From Planctomycetota bacterium (lineage in GTDB: Bacteria > Planctomycetota > Phycisphaerae > Phycisphaerales > SM1A02), in contig JADFFQ010000018.1 in NCBI GenBank assembly GCA_022568135.1, positions 1-53,846 of the forward strand: 53,846 nucleotides of DNA, read 5' to 3'. The notes below the pieces were generated by a model. The model had not been told where the DNA came from. It was given only the letters and a program-made list of their open reading frames with translations, and did not search any database. The position numbers were made by a program, and so were the translations under genes. The stretch's first letter is position 1. Each line of letters starts with the position of its first letter. This document shows positions 8,880 to 16,547 of this stretch, one piece after another.

Positions 8880-11381
8880 ATGGCTTTGTTCCCGTCGATG
8901 AATCGTTATCGCGCCGCGACAGTACTCCTGGCGAGCCTTGGCGAGTTCGGCGGCGGAGCTTTCGGCCAGACAGCGTTCGACTTCGCTCCGCCGGTCGTGT
9001 ACGAGATTGGCTTTGACGCTTACCCGAACTCGGTCGATGCGGGGGACCTGAATCAGGATGGGTTCATCGACCTGGTCCTGGCGGGGCGCAACGCCGAAGG
9101 TCACGTGGTTGTGATGTTTGGCGAAGCCGATGGAACGTTCGGCCCGCCTTCGGTGCTGGACCTCACCGACCAGACCAACTGGGCTCTGATTCGCGATCTG
9201 AACGGCGATGGGAAGCTCGACCTGGCGATTTCCCATCGCTCGGGTCTCGGCCGGGTCTCGGTGCTGCTGGGCAATGGCGATGGATCGTTCCAAGAGCCGG
9301 TGGATTATCTGGTTGGACGCGAGCCCAATCCCATCTTCGGGCTGGACCTCGACGCCGACGCGGACCTCGACATCGTCGTGCTCAACACCACATCGGCGAC
9401 CGTATCGGTCCTCCGCAACAACGGCGACGCAACGTTCGTGCTTGCGCAAGACATTGCGGTCCTCAGCACCGCCAGCCCACGACCAACATCATTCTGGGCG
9501 GACGCGGGCGATCTAGACGGTGACGGGTTTCTCGATCTTGCGGTGGTGAGCATTGGTCCCGCCGTGGTCTCGATTCTCATGAACACCGGTGAGGCGACGT
9601 TCTCGCCGGCGGTGCAGGTTGCCGTCGCTAACGACGGGGCGCTGTCAGGCGTAACCATCGCCGACTTCGATCGGGATGGTGATCTCGACATCGTCACGAA
9701 GGCCGGAGGCCTTACCGCCAATGCCAGTTTGCTCGTGCTGCTAAATGATGGCACTGGAACCTTCAATGACATGGTCGAAACCTCCCTCCTGCCTGATCTC
9801 GGCGGCAGTCCCTGGTACGTTGCGAGCGCCGATTTGGACGGTGATCGCCATGTCGATCTGGCCTGGGGCTCCAATCCGCTCAGCACACAAGCCGTCGGCC
9901 TCCTACGCAATGAAGGCAACCGAGCGCCGAGTTTCGCCACGCCGGAGCAGACTTTCGTGCTTGGCGGCTTCCCCCGGGTCGTCTTGCCGGTTGATATTGA
10001 TGGCGACCGTGACATTGATCTGGTGGTGGCGAACATCGGCTTGCACAATGTGGTGATCCTGGAGAACCAGACGCCGCAGGGTGGCGCTGCGTCCGCGACC
10101 GCGCCTCCGTTTGTGTTGTCAAATCCTCGCCTTACCTCGTGGGGGTCTGGATCTGGTGCGCGTTGGAAGCAGCGGAGAACCGTCGATGCCGCGCCGGTGG
10201 ACGGCTTCGTGGGCGACATGAACGCAGACGGGCGCGTCGACGCGGCCGATCTCGCCCTGGCGCTCGCTGGCATCGGGGAGGCGACGGAGTTGTCCTCTAC
10301 CGGGCGTTCCGAAGGCCCTGGTTCCACAAAGGGAACGCAGGATGCGCCCGGCCCCGGGCGAAAAACCGCCGGCAACGTTGCCGGAAGCTCCGAGGCGTGT
10401 GGCGAGCCCGATGCAGGCGATTGCTACGAACCCAACGGCACTCCGGGGTGTGACGATGAAACGTGTTGCACCAAAGTCTGCGCCATCAACCCAATCTGCT
10501 GCTCGAAACTTGGGTGGGACGAGCTCTGTGCCATCATTGCTGGGAAGATCTGCGAAGAACAGCCCTGTCCCGGCAAGGGAAGCTGCTTCCAGCCACACGA
10601 TACCCCAGGCTGCGATAACGAAGAATGCTGCTCCTTCATCTGTTCGATCGACGGGTTCTGTTGCTATGGACAGTGGGATCCGATCTGTGCCGGCCACGCC
10701 GCAATGCTCTGCGACGCCCAGCGGTGTGAGCTGCCTGCGTGTCCAGACGGTGCGACGCCGGAGCCCGAGGGCATACAGTGCTTTGACCGGCTCAACGATG
10801 GCTGCAACCTCGATGAGCCCGCCTTCACCCCCATCTCCTGCGGCGAGATCGTGTGCGGCACCGCGTGGACCCTCTTCATCCGAGACACGGATTGGTACGA
10901 AATCACGGTGGACGAGCCGGCTGAGATCACCTGGACGGTCACATCGGAATTCCCCTCGCAGCTTTCGATCGTCACCGGACGCTGTGACACAAGCTACACA
11001 GTCGCTGCCGCGGCCTACGGCGGTGCTTGCCGCGCCGCCTCAACGTCGCTGGCGGTGCAGCCGGGAACCTACTACCTCTTTGTCGCTCCCGGCACCGATG
11101 TAGCACCCATCCACCGCGGTATTGGATGCCTTGATGACATGGGCGAGCTCATCGAGGCTGGAGCCTTCACCAGCCGGTATACCGCCACCGTTGCCTGCCG
11201 ACCGCTTCCGCCGTGCCCGGCCGATCTCGACGGCGACGGCAGCGTCGGCATCCTCGATCTGTTAGCTCTGCTCGCGGCCTGGGGCACTGATCCAGGTGGG
11301 CCTCCTGATCTCGACGGCGACGGAAACGTCGGCATTCTCGACCTGCTTGCGCTGCTGGCTAACTGGGGCCCGTGTCCGTGA
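8880..11381 (+). CDS. secreted FG-GAP propeller protein with Cys-rich modules and dockerin tail
   Basis: The 833-aa protein starts with a signal-like segment (cleavage perhaps after AFG, near residue 29) behind a GGAGG ribosome site. About seven FG-GAP/VCBS repeats with Asp-rich loops (DLNQDGFIDL, DLNGDGKLDL, DFDRDGDLDI) fill residues 40-395. A linker follows, then two Cys-rich modules of about 45 residues (GTPGCDDETCC to WDELC, and DTPGCDNEECC to WDPIC; about 518-615). A pre-peptidase-C-like beta segment (GTAWTLFIRDTDWY) precedes two dockerin-like Ca loops (DLDGDGSVGI, DLDGDGNVGI), and the chain ends WGPCP. The last three modules recur in the protein at 13768-15375. It is probably displayed outside the cell; no enzymatic motif is seen. 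Confidence 0.87.
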   Translation: MALFPSMNRYRAATVLLASLGEFGGGAFGQTAFDFAPPVVYEIGFDAYPNSVDAGDLNQDGFIDLVLAGRNAEGHVVVMFGEADGTFGPPSVLDLTDQTNWALIRDLNGDGKLDLAISHRSGLGRVSVLLGNGDGSFQEPVDYLVGREPNPIFGLDLDADADLDIVVLNTTSATVSVLRNNGDATFVLAQDIAVLSTASPRPTSFWADAGDLDGDGFLDLAVVSIGPAVVSILMNTGEATFSPAVQVAVANDGALSGVTIADFDRDGDLDIVTKAGGLTANASLLVLLNDGTGTFNDMVETSLLPDLGGSPWYVASADLDGDRHVDLAWGSNPLSTQAVGLLRNEGNRAPSFATPEQTFVLGGFPRVVLPVDIDGDRDIDLVVANIGLHNVVILENQTPQGGAASATAPPFVLSNPRLTSWGSGSGARWKQRRTVDAAPVDGFVGDMNADGRVDAADLALALAGIGEATELSSTGRSEGPGSTKGTQDAPGPGRKTAGNVAGSSEACGEPDAGDCYEPNGTPGCDDETCCTKVCAINPICCSKLGWDELCAIIAGKICEEQPCPGKGSCFQPHDTPGCDNEECCSFICSIDGFCCYGQWDPICAGHAAMLCDAQRCELPACPDGATPEPEGIQCFDRLNDGCNLDEPAFTPISCGEIVCGTAWTLFIRDTDWYEITVDEPAEITWTVTSEFPSQLSIVTGRCDTSYTVAAAAYGGACRAASTSLAVQPGTYYLFVAPGTDVAPIHRGIGCLDDMGELIEAGAFTSRYTATVACRPLPPCPADLDGDGSVGILDLLALLAAWGTDPGGPPDLDGDGNVGILDLLALLANWGPCP

Positions 11382-11410
11382 AGAAGGCATCAGGGCATCG
11401 ACGCATCAGC
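11382..11410 (-). repeat. short GATGC-type repeat abutting a stop codon
   Basis: Directly after the TGA of the preceding gene comes AGAAGGCATCAGGGCATC, and then GACGCATC. Read on the minus strand this is GATGC units ending in CTTCTTCA. The same start, TGA-AGAAGGCATC, occurs after the M28 peptidase gene at the other end of the window (minus strand, 50672 downward). It is a short member of the repeat family described in the findings. Confidence 0.6.
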
Positions 11411-11424
11411 AACGAGCCACCGTG

Positions 11425-11907
11425 TCAATCTTGATTCCTGCCTGAGGTGCGTGGCGCGTGGTCGCCGCGCCTGCGAAGGAAAGTAACCAGATAATCAACC
11501 GACAGCACGTCGTTCCCGCGCGGGGCTACGAACACGAACAAGAGGAGGACAAGGCGCGGGAAGATGTGGCCGGTGATGTCGTACAGCGGCTCAAGCAGCA
11601 AATGTCCATAGGTCACCGTGACGAGGATCGCGCCCAGAGTCACGTATGCTACGACACGCGCAAGACCGAGGCATACCAGCAGGCCCGCAACCAGTTCGAG
11701 CACCGGGATCGAGGTTCCAATCGCCCAGAGCAGCCAGTGCGGGATCCAGGTGGAATCGAACGGACCAATGAAGAACTGCTCGGCGTGACTCTTGGGCGTC
11801 AGCTCGAAACATTTCCACCAGCCGGCCATGACGAAGATCAGTCCGAGCACCCATCGCGCGGTGAAGATCGCCCACATCCAGCCGCTCCGTTCGTGTTGAT
11901 ATCCCAT
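11425..11907 (-). CDS. DoxX/DoxD-like small membrane protein
   Basis: The 160-aa protein has four hydrophobic segments (about residues 12-30, 57-78, 82-100 and 113-130) and the DoxX-type pattern: an RWVLGLIFVMAGWWKC start, then a middle containing ELVAGLLVCLGL. DoxX-like proteins are inner-membrane proteins linked loosely to quinone or redox functions. The open frame extends upstream to 12351, but that part is Arg/Ser-rich and overlaps a promoter candidate and a dockerin remnant on the other strand. I therefore start at the ATG at 11907. There is no operon partner; neighbours are dockerin-tailed protein genes on the opposite strand. Confidence 0.75.
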   Translation of the reverse strand: MGYQHERSGWMWAIFTARWVLGLIFVMAGWWKCFELTPKSHAEQFFIGPFDSTWIPHWLLWAIGTSIPVLELVAGLLVCLGLARVVAYVTLGAILVTVTYGHLLLEPLYDITGHIFPRLVLLLFVFVAPRGNDVLSVDYLVTFLRRRGDHAPRTSGRNQD

Positions 11908-11991
11908 GCCGTTGATTGTACTGGTCGATCTTGCGGCCGCCGACCGAAGATGGATGATCCGCTGGACACCCTTCGCCCCTACAGCATCACG

Positions 11992-12057
11992 GCCGACGAC
12001 GATGTAGGAGCGGCCGATCTGCTCACACAACTGGCCAATTGGAGGCCGTGTCCATAG
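11992..12057 (+). pseudogene. orphan dockerin-tail remnant
   Basis: A 21-codon stretch reads ADDDVGAADLLTQLANWRPC-P and then stops with TAG. It matches the second dockerin repeat and the terminal Trp-x-x-Cys-Pro of the intact tails in this window. No start codon, signal peptide or first repeat precedes it, and upstream sequence in the same frame overlaps the start of the DoxX-like gene on the other strand. I read it as the last trace of a lost dockerin-tailed gene. Confidence 0.55.
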
Positions 12058-12106
12058 CTGCTTCGATCGAGGCGGTCTGAGCCGCGGCAATCGCCCGAGA
12101 TAAACA

Positions 12107-12136
12107 TTGCAACCGGACGGTGAGCCGTGGTATACT
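12107..12136 (+). promoter_or_regulatory. sigma-70-like promoter candidate for the TTG-start gene
   Basis: TTGCAA (12107-12112) and TATACT (12131-12136) are separated by 18 bp, each close to the consensus -35 and -10. The gene starts about 110 bp downstream, leaving an untranslated leader. Assigned by motif only. Confidence 0.4.
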
Positions 12137-12253
12137 GATGCCGGAGTTCGGATCTTCGGCCGCATCAGAGGGTGCTGGCGGCCACGGCTTCGGCCAACAA
12201 GCTGACCAGAACCGCCCTGCGGCCTCTTATCAGCGCAAAGGAGGATCAGCAAG

Positions 12254-13090
12254 TTGCGTCCACAAGCATCTACGATGAATGCCGCTGGCGTCTTCGCGGC
12301 GGCTGCAATGCTCTTGGTCTGCGGAGCAGCAGCAGCAGCGCAGACGATCATTCCGATCGATCAGGATCGGTGGACTCAGACCATGGTGTGGTCGGAGTGC
12401 GAGTGGAACACAAATGACAGTGACTTGGCAAAGGGATTCTCTCCCTTCAACAGCCTTGTGCAAACCTTGCAGCAATGTGATGACGATGACATCCTCGGCT
12501 GGGCGATCGCCAGTCAACAATCGGAAATCGGTGCATCATCGGTGACCGCGTTCGGCAGTGCGACTTCCGAGGCCGAGTCGCCCACCGCGATACAGACCGT
12601 TGCCGCGAGCGTCTTCGAGGTGGCGTTCGAACTGCCCGCCGCGAGCGACTTCGCAGTGGATGGTGTGATCAGTGTCGACGGCGGCCCTCCTAACCTGATT
12701 ACCGCGCTTATCAGGTTCACAGGCCCAGGAGATCAGATGATCTTCGAACACACTTTGGTGGGCACCGGCGGGCCTGACTCCCAGGTCATTGAGGAGGCTG
12801 GCGTGCTCGAGCCGGGGGAGTACACCTTGTACGCTTATGCAGATTTCAGCTGGGCGAACCCAATCGACGTCATTCTTCTCGGCGAGGCCTTCTTTGACTT
12901 CGCGTTTGTGATAGCAGGTCCGTGCCCGGCCGACATCAACGGCGACGGCAGCGTCGGCATCCTCGATCTGTTAGCTCTGCTCGCGGCCTGGGGCACTGAT
13001 CCAGGTGGGCCTCCTGATCTCGACGGCGACGGCAACGTCGGCATTCTCGACCTGCTTGCGCTGCTCGTAAACTGGGGGGCGTGTCCCTGA
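12254..13090 (+). CDS. secreted dockerin-tailed protein of unknown function, TTG start
   Basis: The 278-aa protein has a signal peptide (hydrophobic AAGVFAAAAMLLVCGAAAAA, cleavage near AAA-QT), a beta-rich body of about 190 residues without a family I recognise, and two dockerin-like loops (DINGDGSVGI, DLDGDGNVGI) ending WGACP. The start is probably TTG at 12254: the strong ribosome site AAAGGAGG (12237-12244) ends 9 nt before it. The first ATG, at 12275, is 30 nt from that site. The tail DNA is nearly identical to that of the gene at 8880-11381 (about 125 bp with one mismatch seen), so the cassette was copied recently. The body resembles carbohydrate- or matrix-binding surface proteins only in being beta-rich. 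Confidence 0.82.
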   Translation: MRPQASTMNAAGVFAAAAMLLVCGAAAAAQTIIPIDQDRWTQTMVWSECEWNTNDSDLAKGFSPFNSLVQTLQQCDDDDILGWAIASQQSEIGASSVTAFGSATSEAESPTAIQTVAASVFEVAFELPAASDFAVDGVISVDGGPPNLITALIRFTGPGDQMIFEHTLVGTGGPDSQVIEEAGVLEPGEYTLYAYADFSWANPIDVILLGEAFFDFAFVIAGPCPADINGDGSVGILDLLALLAAWGTDPGGPPDLDGDGNVGILDLLALLVNWGACP

Positions 13091-13356
13091 CCGGCCGACG
13101 CCAATCGATGGCCTACGTCGAGCCCCGCTTACAAGGAGCGACGCTTGTTCTCTCGAATCCGGTTTACGATCGCTTTGCGCCCAAAACCCGCGACAAAACG
13201 CGAAGAAACGCGACAGTAATGCTACTTCCGCACCGAGAATCCTTCGTCGTACAATTGCGGCATGACCCGCTCTGGTTCCTCGCACGCGCCGATGGCTGAA
13301 CAACAGGCAGCTCAGGTGACGTGGATGATGCGTCCAGGGATAAGGAGGGCACGGCC
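13091..13356. other. intergenic stretch, nothing recognised
   Basis: The first part of the gap after the TTG-start gene holds no open frame with family resemblance and no clear hairpin. An apparent open frame on the minus strand runs antisense to the dockerin tail and is rejected. Confidence 0.5.
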
Positions 13357-13434
13357 ATGAAGTCAGGCGTGAGCGTTGCGTTGCTGGTGTTCGTGTCTGT
13401 CCTGGTCGCACCTAAGATCTCGGCCGTGCCCTAG
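13357..13434 (+). pseudogene. orphan signal-peptide mini-ORF
   Basis: A 25-codon frame reads MKSGVSVALLVFVSVLVAPK and ends AVP before a TAG stop. It is a textbook signal peptide, preceded by AAGGAGG (13342-13348) at 8 nt spacing. Nothing exported follows in frame. It is best explained as the 5' stub of a lost secreted-protein gene whose translation signals remain; a genuine tiny membrane peptide is the alternative. Confidence 0.5.
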
Positions 13435-13649
13435 AACAACTCGGCCGCGTCGACGAAGCAATCGAGAGGGTTTACCAACTCAAAGGCCGTCCGGCACGCA
13501 ACCCTCTGACCGCGCACGTGCTCGACCGTGAGGCTGAGCACGAATCGGCCCCTACCGCTCTTGTTTCTTGTGATACTCTCTTGCGTTTGTCTCCTCGCGA
13601 CGTATATTATCAGCGTATGAAGCGCTCTGTCGCTTCGGGGCCGTGGTAG
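13431..13649 (+). pseudogene. tsaC/Sua5-like (threonylcarbamoyl-AMP synthase) fragment
   Basis: One frame reads VDEAIERVYQLKGRPARNPL and continues TAHVLDRE. The block KGRPARNPL-x-x-HV is diagnostic of the YrdC/Sua5 family, which makes threonylcarbamoyl-AMP for the t6A modification of tRNA. The upstream PTETVYGLG motif is missing and resemblance ends after about 35 residues, although the frame stays open to 13649. It overlaps the stop of the orphan signal peptide in another frame. It is a gene fragment, not a functional synthase. Confidence 0.5.
13581..13608 (+). promoter_or_regulatory. sigma-70-like promoter candidate
   Basis: TTGCGT (13581-13586) and TATATT (13603-13608) are spaced 16 bp apart, about 160 bp before the next start codon. 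It is the best match in the gap for driving the gene at 13768. It overlaps the tail of the tsaC-like fragment. Motif evidence only. Confidence 0.35.
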
Positions 13650-13767
13650 AGCGGCGATAGGCCCTGCTGGCATGGTTGGGGGCCGGGGCTGGTGAACGAT
13701 GCCTGCCCCCTTGATCTCAAGGCGCCGCTGGGAAGGTCGCTGTGCAGAGTAGTCAAGGAGAACAGCT

Positions 13768-15375
13768 ATGAGGTGCTTTTACTGGAGCAACAGTAGTAGG
13801 AGATTTGGTTTCGTATGCGCACTCGGATTGAGTGCAGCGTACGTTGCGGTCACGGGCGCCAGCGGACAGCCTCAGGCATGCGGTCCCGGGGCCGGGCCGT
13901 GCGACATGCCCCATAATATGCCCGGGTGTGACGACGTGGACTGTTGCGAGACGGTGTGCGCCGTCAACCCGGCATGCTGCCAACAGCAGTGGGACGCCCT
14001 GTGCGTTCAGCTCGCTGCGAAGCTTTGCGTGGGCGGGGGAGCCAACGTTTGCGCCGGCGCGCCCGAGATCTTTCTCGGCAACACAGACTTCTCGACCGTG
14101 AACGCGACGACGGATGGAGTCGAGACGCCCGGCGACTGCGGGCCGTTCGGCGATGAACAGGTCTACCACGAAATCTGGTTCGACTACAACGCCGACTTCA
14201 CCGGCACGCTGCAAATCACCACGTGCGAGGAGCTTGGCGGTTCGGCGGATTATGACTCAAGGCTCGCAGCCTACGTGACCTGCACCTGCCCGGCTGATAA
14301 TGCCAACTTCCTCGGGTGCAACGATGACGACCCGAACAATCCCTGCGGGACGGGAGGCGGCGGCTTCCACAGCACGCTCGAGATTCCAGTCACCGTGGGC
14401 AGCTGCTACAAGATCCGTGTCGGCGGCTTCACCGAGGGCGACATGGGAACCGGCACGCTGCGACTTGACCCGGTCAACATCCCGGATGCCTGCGTGAACG
14501 GTATCGGCGACTGCCTGCAGGTCAACGGAAGCGTCGGCTGTAGCGACCAGGCGTGCTGTGCGGCCATCTGCGCCAACAATCCCGACTGCTGCGATGTTGA
14601 CTGGGATCAGGCCTGTGCAGACGCCGCCGCGACCGACTGCGGTGCGTTGCCCTGCGGGCCCATCGACACCTCCGCGGCCAACCTCGATGAGGGCGAGCCC
14701 TGCGGCGATGAAACCAACGGCGGCTGCAACAGTACTCCGCCTGCCTTCACCGACATCGTCTCCGGCGACGTGATCGCCGGCACCGCCTGGGGCGACGGCG
14801 GGACCCGCGATACCGATTGGTACCGCATCAATGTCACCAGCGCCGATGACGCCGATGGCGACGGCCAGGTGGATATCCACTACAACGTCCTCGCCGAGCT
14901 GCCCATCGTGTCGTTCCTCCTCGTCGATCCGGTGGGCAACTGCAACCTCGACGACCTGGAGACGCCCGGCACCGTCGCGTACTCCCAGTCGTGCACGCAG
15001 ATCGGTTTCGGCATGGCGACGGTTGCTGCGCCCGGCGAGTACTTCGTGTTCGCGGCGACGGGAACTGCAACCGGCGGCGCCGTGTTTGACGGCTACCCGT
15101 GCCCGCTACCGGGCCTACCGATGTTCGGCGACAACTACCTGCTGTGTGTCAACGTTGTTGATGACGGCGAGGTGATCGACACCACGTGCCCGAGCGAGCA
15201 GGATCCATGCCCGTGGGACCTCAACGGCTCAGGCGACGTGGGAATCCTCGACCTGCTCGCGCTGCTAGCGGCGTGGGGACCCAACCCCGGGGACCCGGCC
15301 GACTTCGACGGCAACGGAACCGTCGACATCTTCGACCTGCTCACCCTCATCGCCAACTGGGGGCCGTGCCCGTGA
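13768..15375 (+). CDS. secreted Cys-rich protein with dockerin tail
   Basis: The 535-aa protein is preceded by AAGGAG at 6 nt and starts with a signal-like segment ending near ASGQ (about residue 33). A first Cys-rich module (NMPGCDDVDCC to WDALC), a beta domain with GNTDFSTVNATTDG, and a second Cys-rich module (GSVGCSDQACC to WDQAC) follow. A pre-peptidase-C-like segment (GTAWGDGGTRDTDWYRINV) comes next, and two dockerin loops (DLNGSGDVGI, DFDGNGTVDI) end in WGPCP. It shares three module types and their order with the 8880-11381 protein but lacks that protein's propeller. It is probably extracellular; no catalytic motif is seen. A terminator palindrome follows at 15413. Confidence 0.86.
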   Translation: MRCFYWSNSSRRFGFVCALGLSAAYVAVTGASGQPQACGPGAGPCDMPHNMPGCDDVDCCETVCAVNPACCQQQWDALCVQLAAKLCVGGGANVCAGAPEIFLGNTDFSTVNATTDGVETPGDCGPFGDEQVYHEIWFDYNADFTGTLQITTCEELGGSADYDSRLAAYVTCTCPADNANFLGCNDDDPNNPCGTGGGGFHSTLEIPVTVGSCYKIRVGGFTEGDMGTGTLRLDPVNIPDACVNGIGDCLQVNGSVGCSDQACCAAICANNPDCCDVDWDQACADAAATDCGALPCGPIDTSAANLDEGEPCGDETNGGCNSTPPAFTDIVSGDVIAGTAWGDGGTRDTDWYRINVTSADDADGDGQVDIHYNVLAELPIVSFLLVDPVGNCNLDDLETPGTVAYSQSCTQIGFGMATVAAPGEYFVFAATGTATGGAVFDGYPCPLPGLPMFGDNYLLCVNVVDDGEVIDTTCPSEQDPCPWDLNGSGDVGILDLLALLAAWGPNPGDPADFDGNGTVDIFDLLTLIANWGPCP

Positions 15376-15412
15376 AGTAAACGCCGAAACGCGGAAATGT
15401 CGAAAGCCCACG

Positions 15413-15442
15413 AAAGCCCAGGGAAAGCTTTCCCTGGGCTTT
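15413..15442. terminator. 30-bp perfect palindrome, terminator-like, second copy
   Basis: Identical to 8638-8667, this palindrome lies 38 bp after the stop of the Cys-rich dockerin protein. A partial extra copy of its left arm (AAAGCCCACG) precedes it. It can end transcription from the plus-strand gene and possibly also readthrough on the opposite strand. Confidence 0.7.
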
Positions 15443-15580
15443 ATGGTTGTGTTGGCACCGGTTGCGGATGCACATGGTATGCGGGGGCCCACCGGCCCGG
15501 CACGGCCCGGCTCGCTGTGAGCTTGCTGATTCACGTCCTGGTGAGCCGGTAGGAATCGCGCGGGTGCAAGCAAGGGGCGC

Positions 15581-16372
15581 TCAGAAGCGTTTATGAATCG
15601 GCCTCTCGGACTGCGGCTTGACACCGAGGATCGAGCGCAGCAACTTCAGGTCTGCGGGCGTCGTGACCTTGATATTCCGCACGTCGCCCTGGACCACGTA
15701 GACCGGCTCCCCAAGCTGCTCGATAAGAGACGCGTCATCCGTGGCGTGACTCAGGTCGTCCTGGGCGTAGGCGCGGCGAAGCAGGTCGGCGTCGAAGATC
15801 TGCGGCGTCTGAACTTCGACCAGCCCGCTACGGTCCACGGTCTCGATGACCCGGCGAGCCGCGATGGACTGCCGCCCGGCCTGGCCGAGGATTGCGTCGG
15901 CTAGCGCATCGTCCTGGTGGTCCGCCACATCGATCGTCTCATCCGCAACCCGCTTGAGCGTCGCGGCGATCGGCACGGCGGGAATGACCGCAGCGAGTGT
16001 GCGGGCCGCTTCGAATACACGATCAAGAAGCTGCGTGCTCACCGCTGGTCTGGCGGCGTCGTGTACGGCGATCTGGGTGGAGCCTTCGGGCACAGCCTCA
16101 AGTGCGTTGCGGACGGTTTCCCAGCGCCCCAACCGTCCGCCTTGCACGATGACGGCCCCGTGAAAGCCGAGTGGGGCGCTGTACCGATTCTTGAAATCTT
16201 CCAATGCTTCGGGGGGGCCGGCGACGATTATCGATCTAACTTCATCGCGCTTCGTGAACAGCTCCACGGTGCGCATCAGAAGCGGCCGCCCGCCGACTTC
16301 CTGGCTTAGCTTGTCCGATGGTCCGAACCGCGTGCCTCGACCCGCGGCAGGAATGATGACACAGACGTTCAT
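15581..16372 (-). CDS. ispD: 2-C-methyl-D-erythritol 4-phosphate cytidylyltransferase
   Basis: IspD activates methylerythritol phosphate with CTP in the non-mevalonate isoprenoid pathway (cytoplasm). The diagnostic blocks are all present: the nucleotide-binding start PAAGRGTRFG with the following DK, IAVHDAARP, a VQTPQIF block, ATDDASL, and NIKVTTPADL near the end. At 263 aa it is slightly longer than the usual 230-235, mainly from an acidic insert around residues 145-165. AGGAG lies 8 nt before the ATG. It stands alone, convergent with a dockerin gene and divergent from a TPR gene; ispF is not adjacent. Confidence 0.95.
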   Translation of the reverse strand: MNVCVIIPAAGRGTRFGPSDKLSQEVGGRPLLMRTVELFTKRDEVRSIIVAGPPEALEDFKNRYSAPLGFHGAVIVQGGRLGRWETVRNALEAVPEGSTQIAVHDAARPAVSTQLLDRVFEAARTLAAVIPAVPIAATLKRVADETIDVADHQDDALADAILGQAGRQSIAARRVIETVDRSGLVEVQTPQIFDADLLRRAYAQDDLSHATDDASLIEQLGEPVYVVQGDVRNIKVTTPADLKLLRSILGVKPQSERPIHKRF

Positions 16373-16547
16373 GCACTCAGCTCCTCATCTGCTGATCTTT
16401 GCAGATGGTATCGCGCTCGCGCCGTCGAGGTGTATTGATTGGCCGCAATTCCCGCAGGCCTCGGGGAGAAAGGTACTTCTTGTGATCTCACCGATGGCGT
16501 ATGATTGGTCCTGACACGAGCCGCCGCACCGGTTCCAAGGAGCTGAA

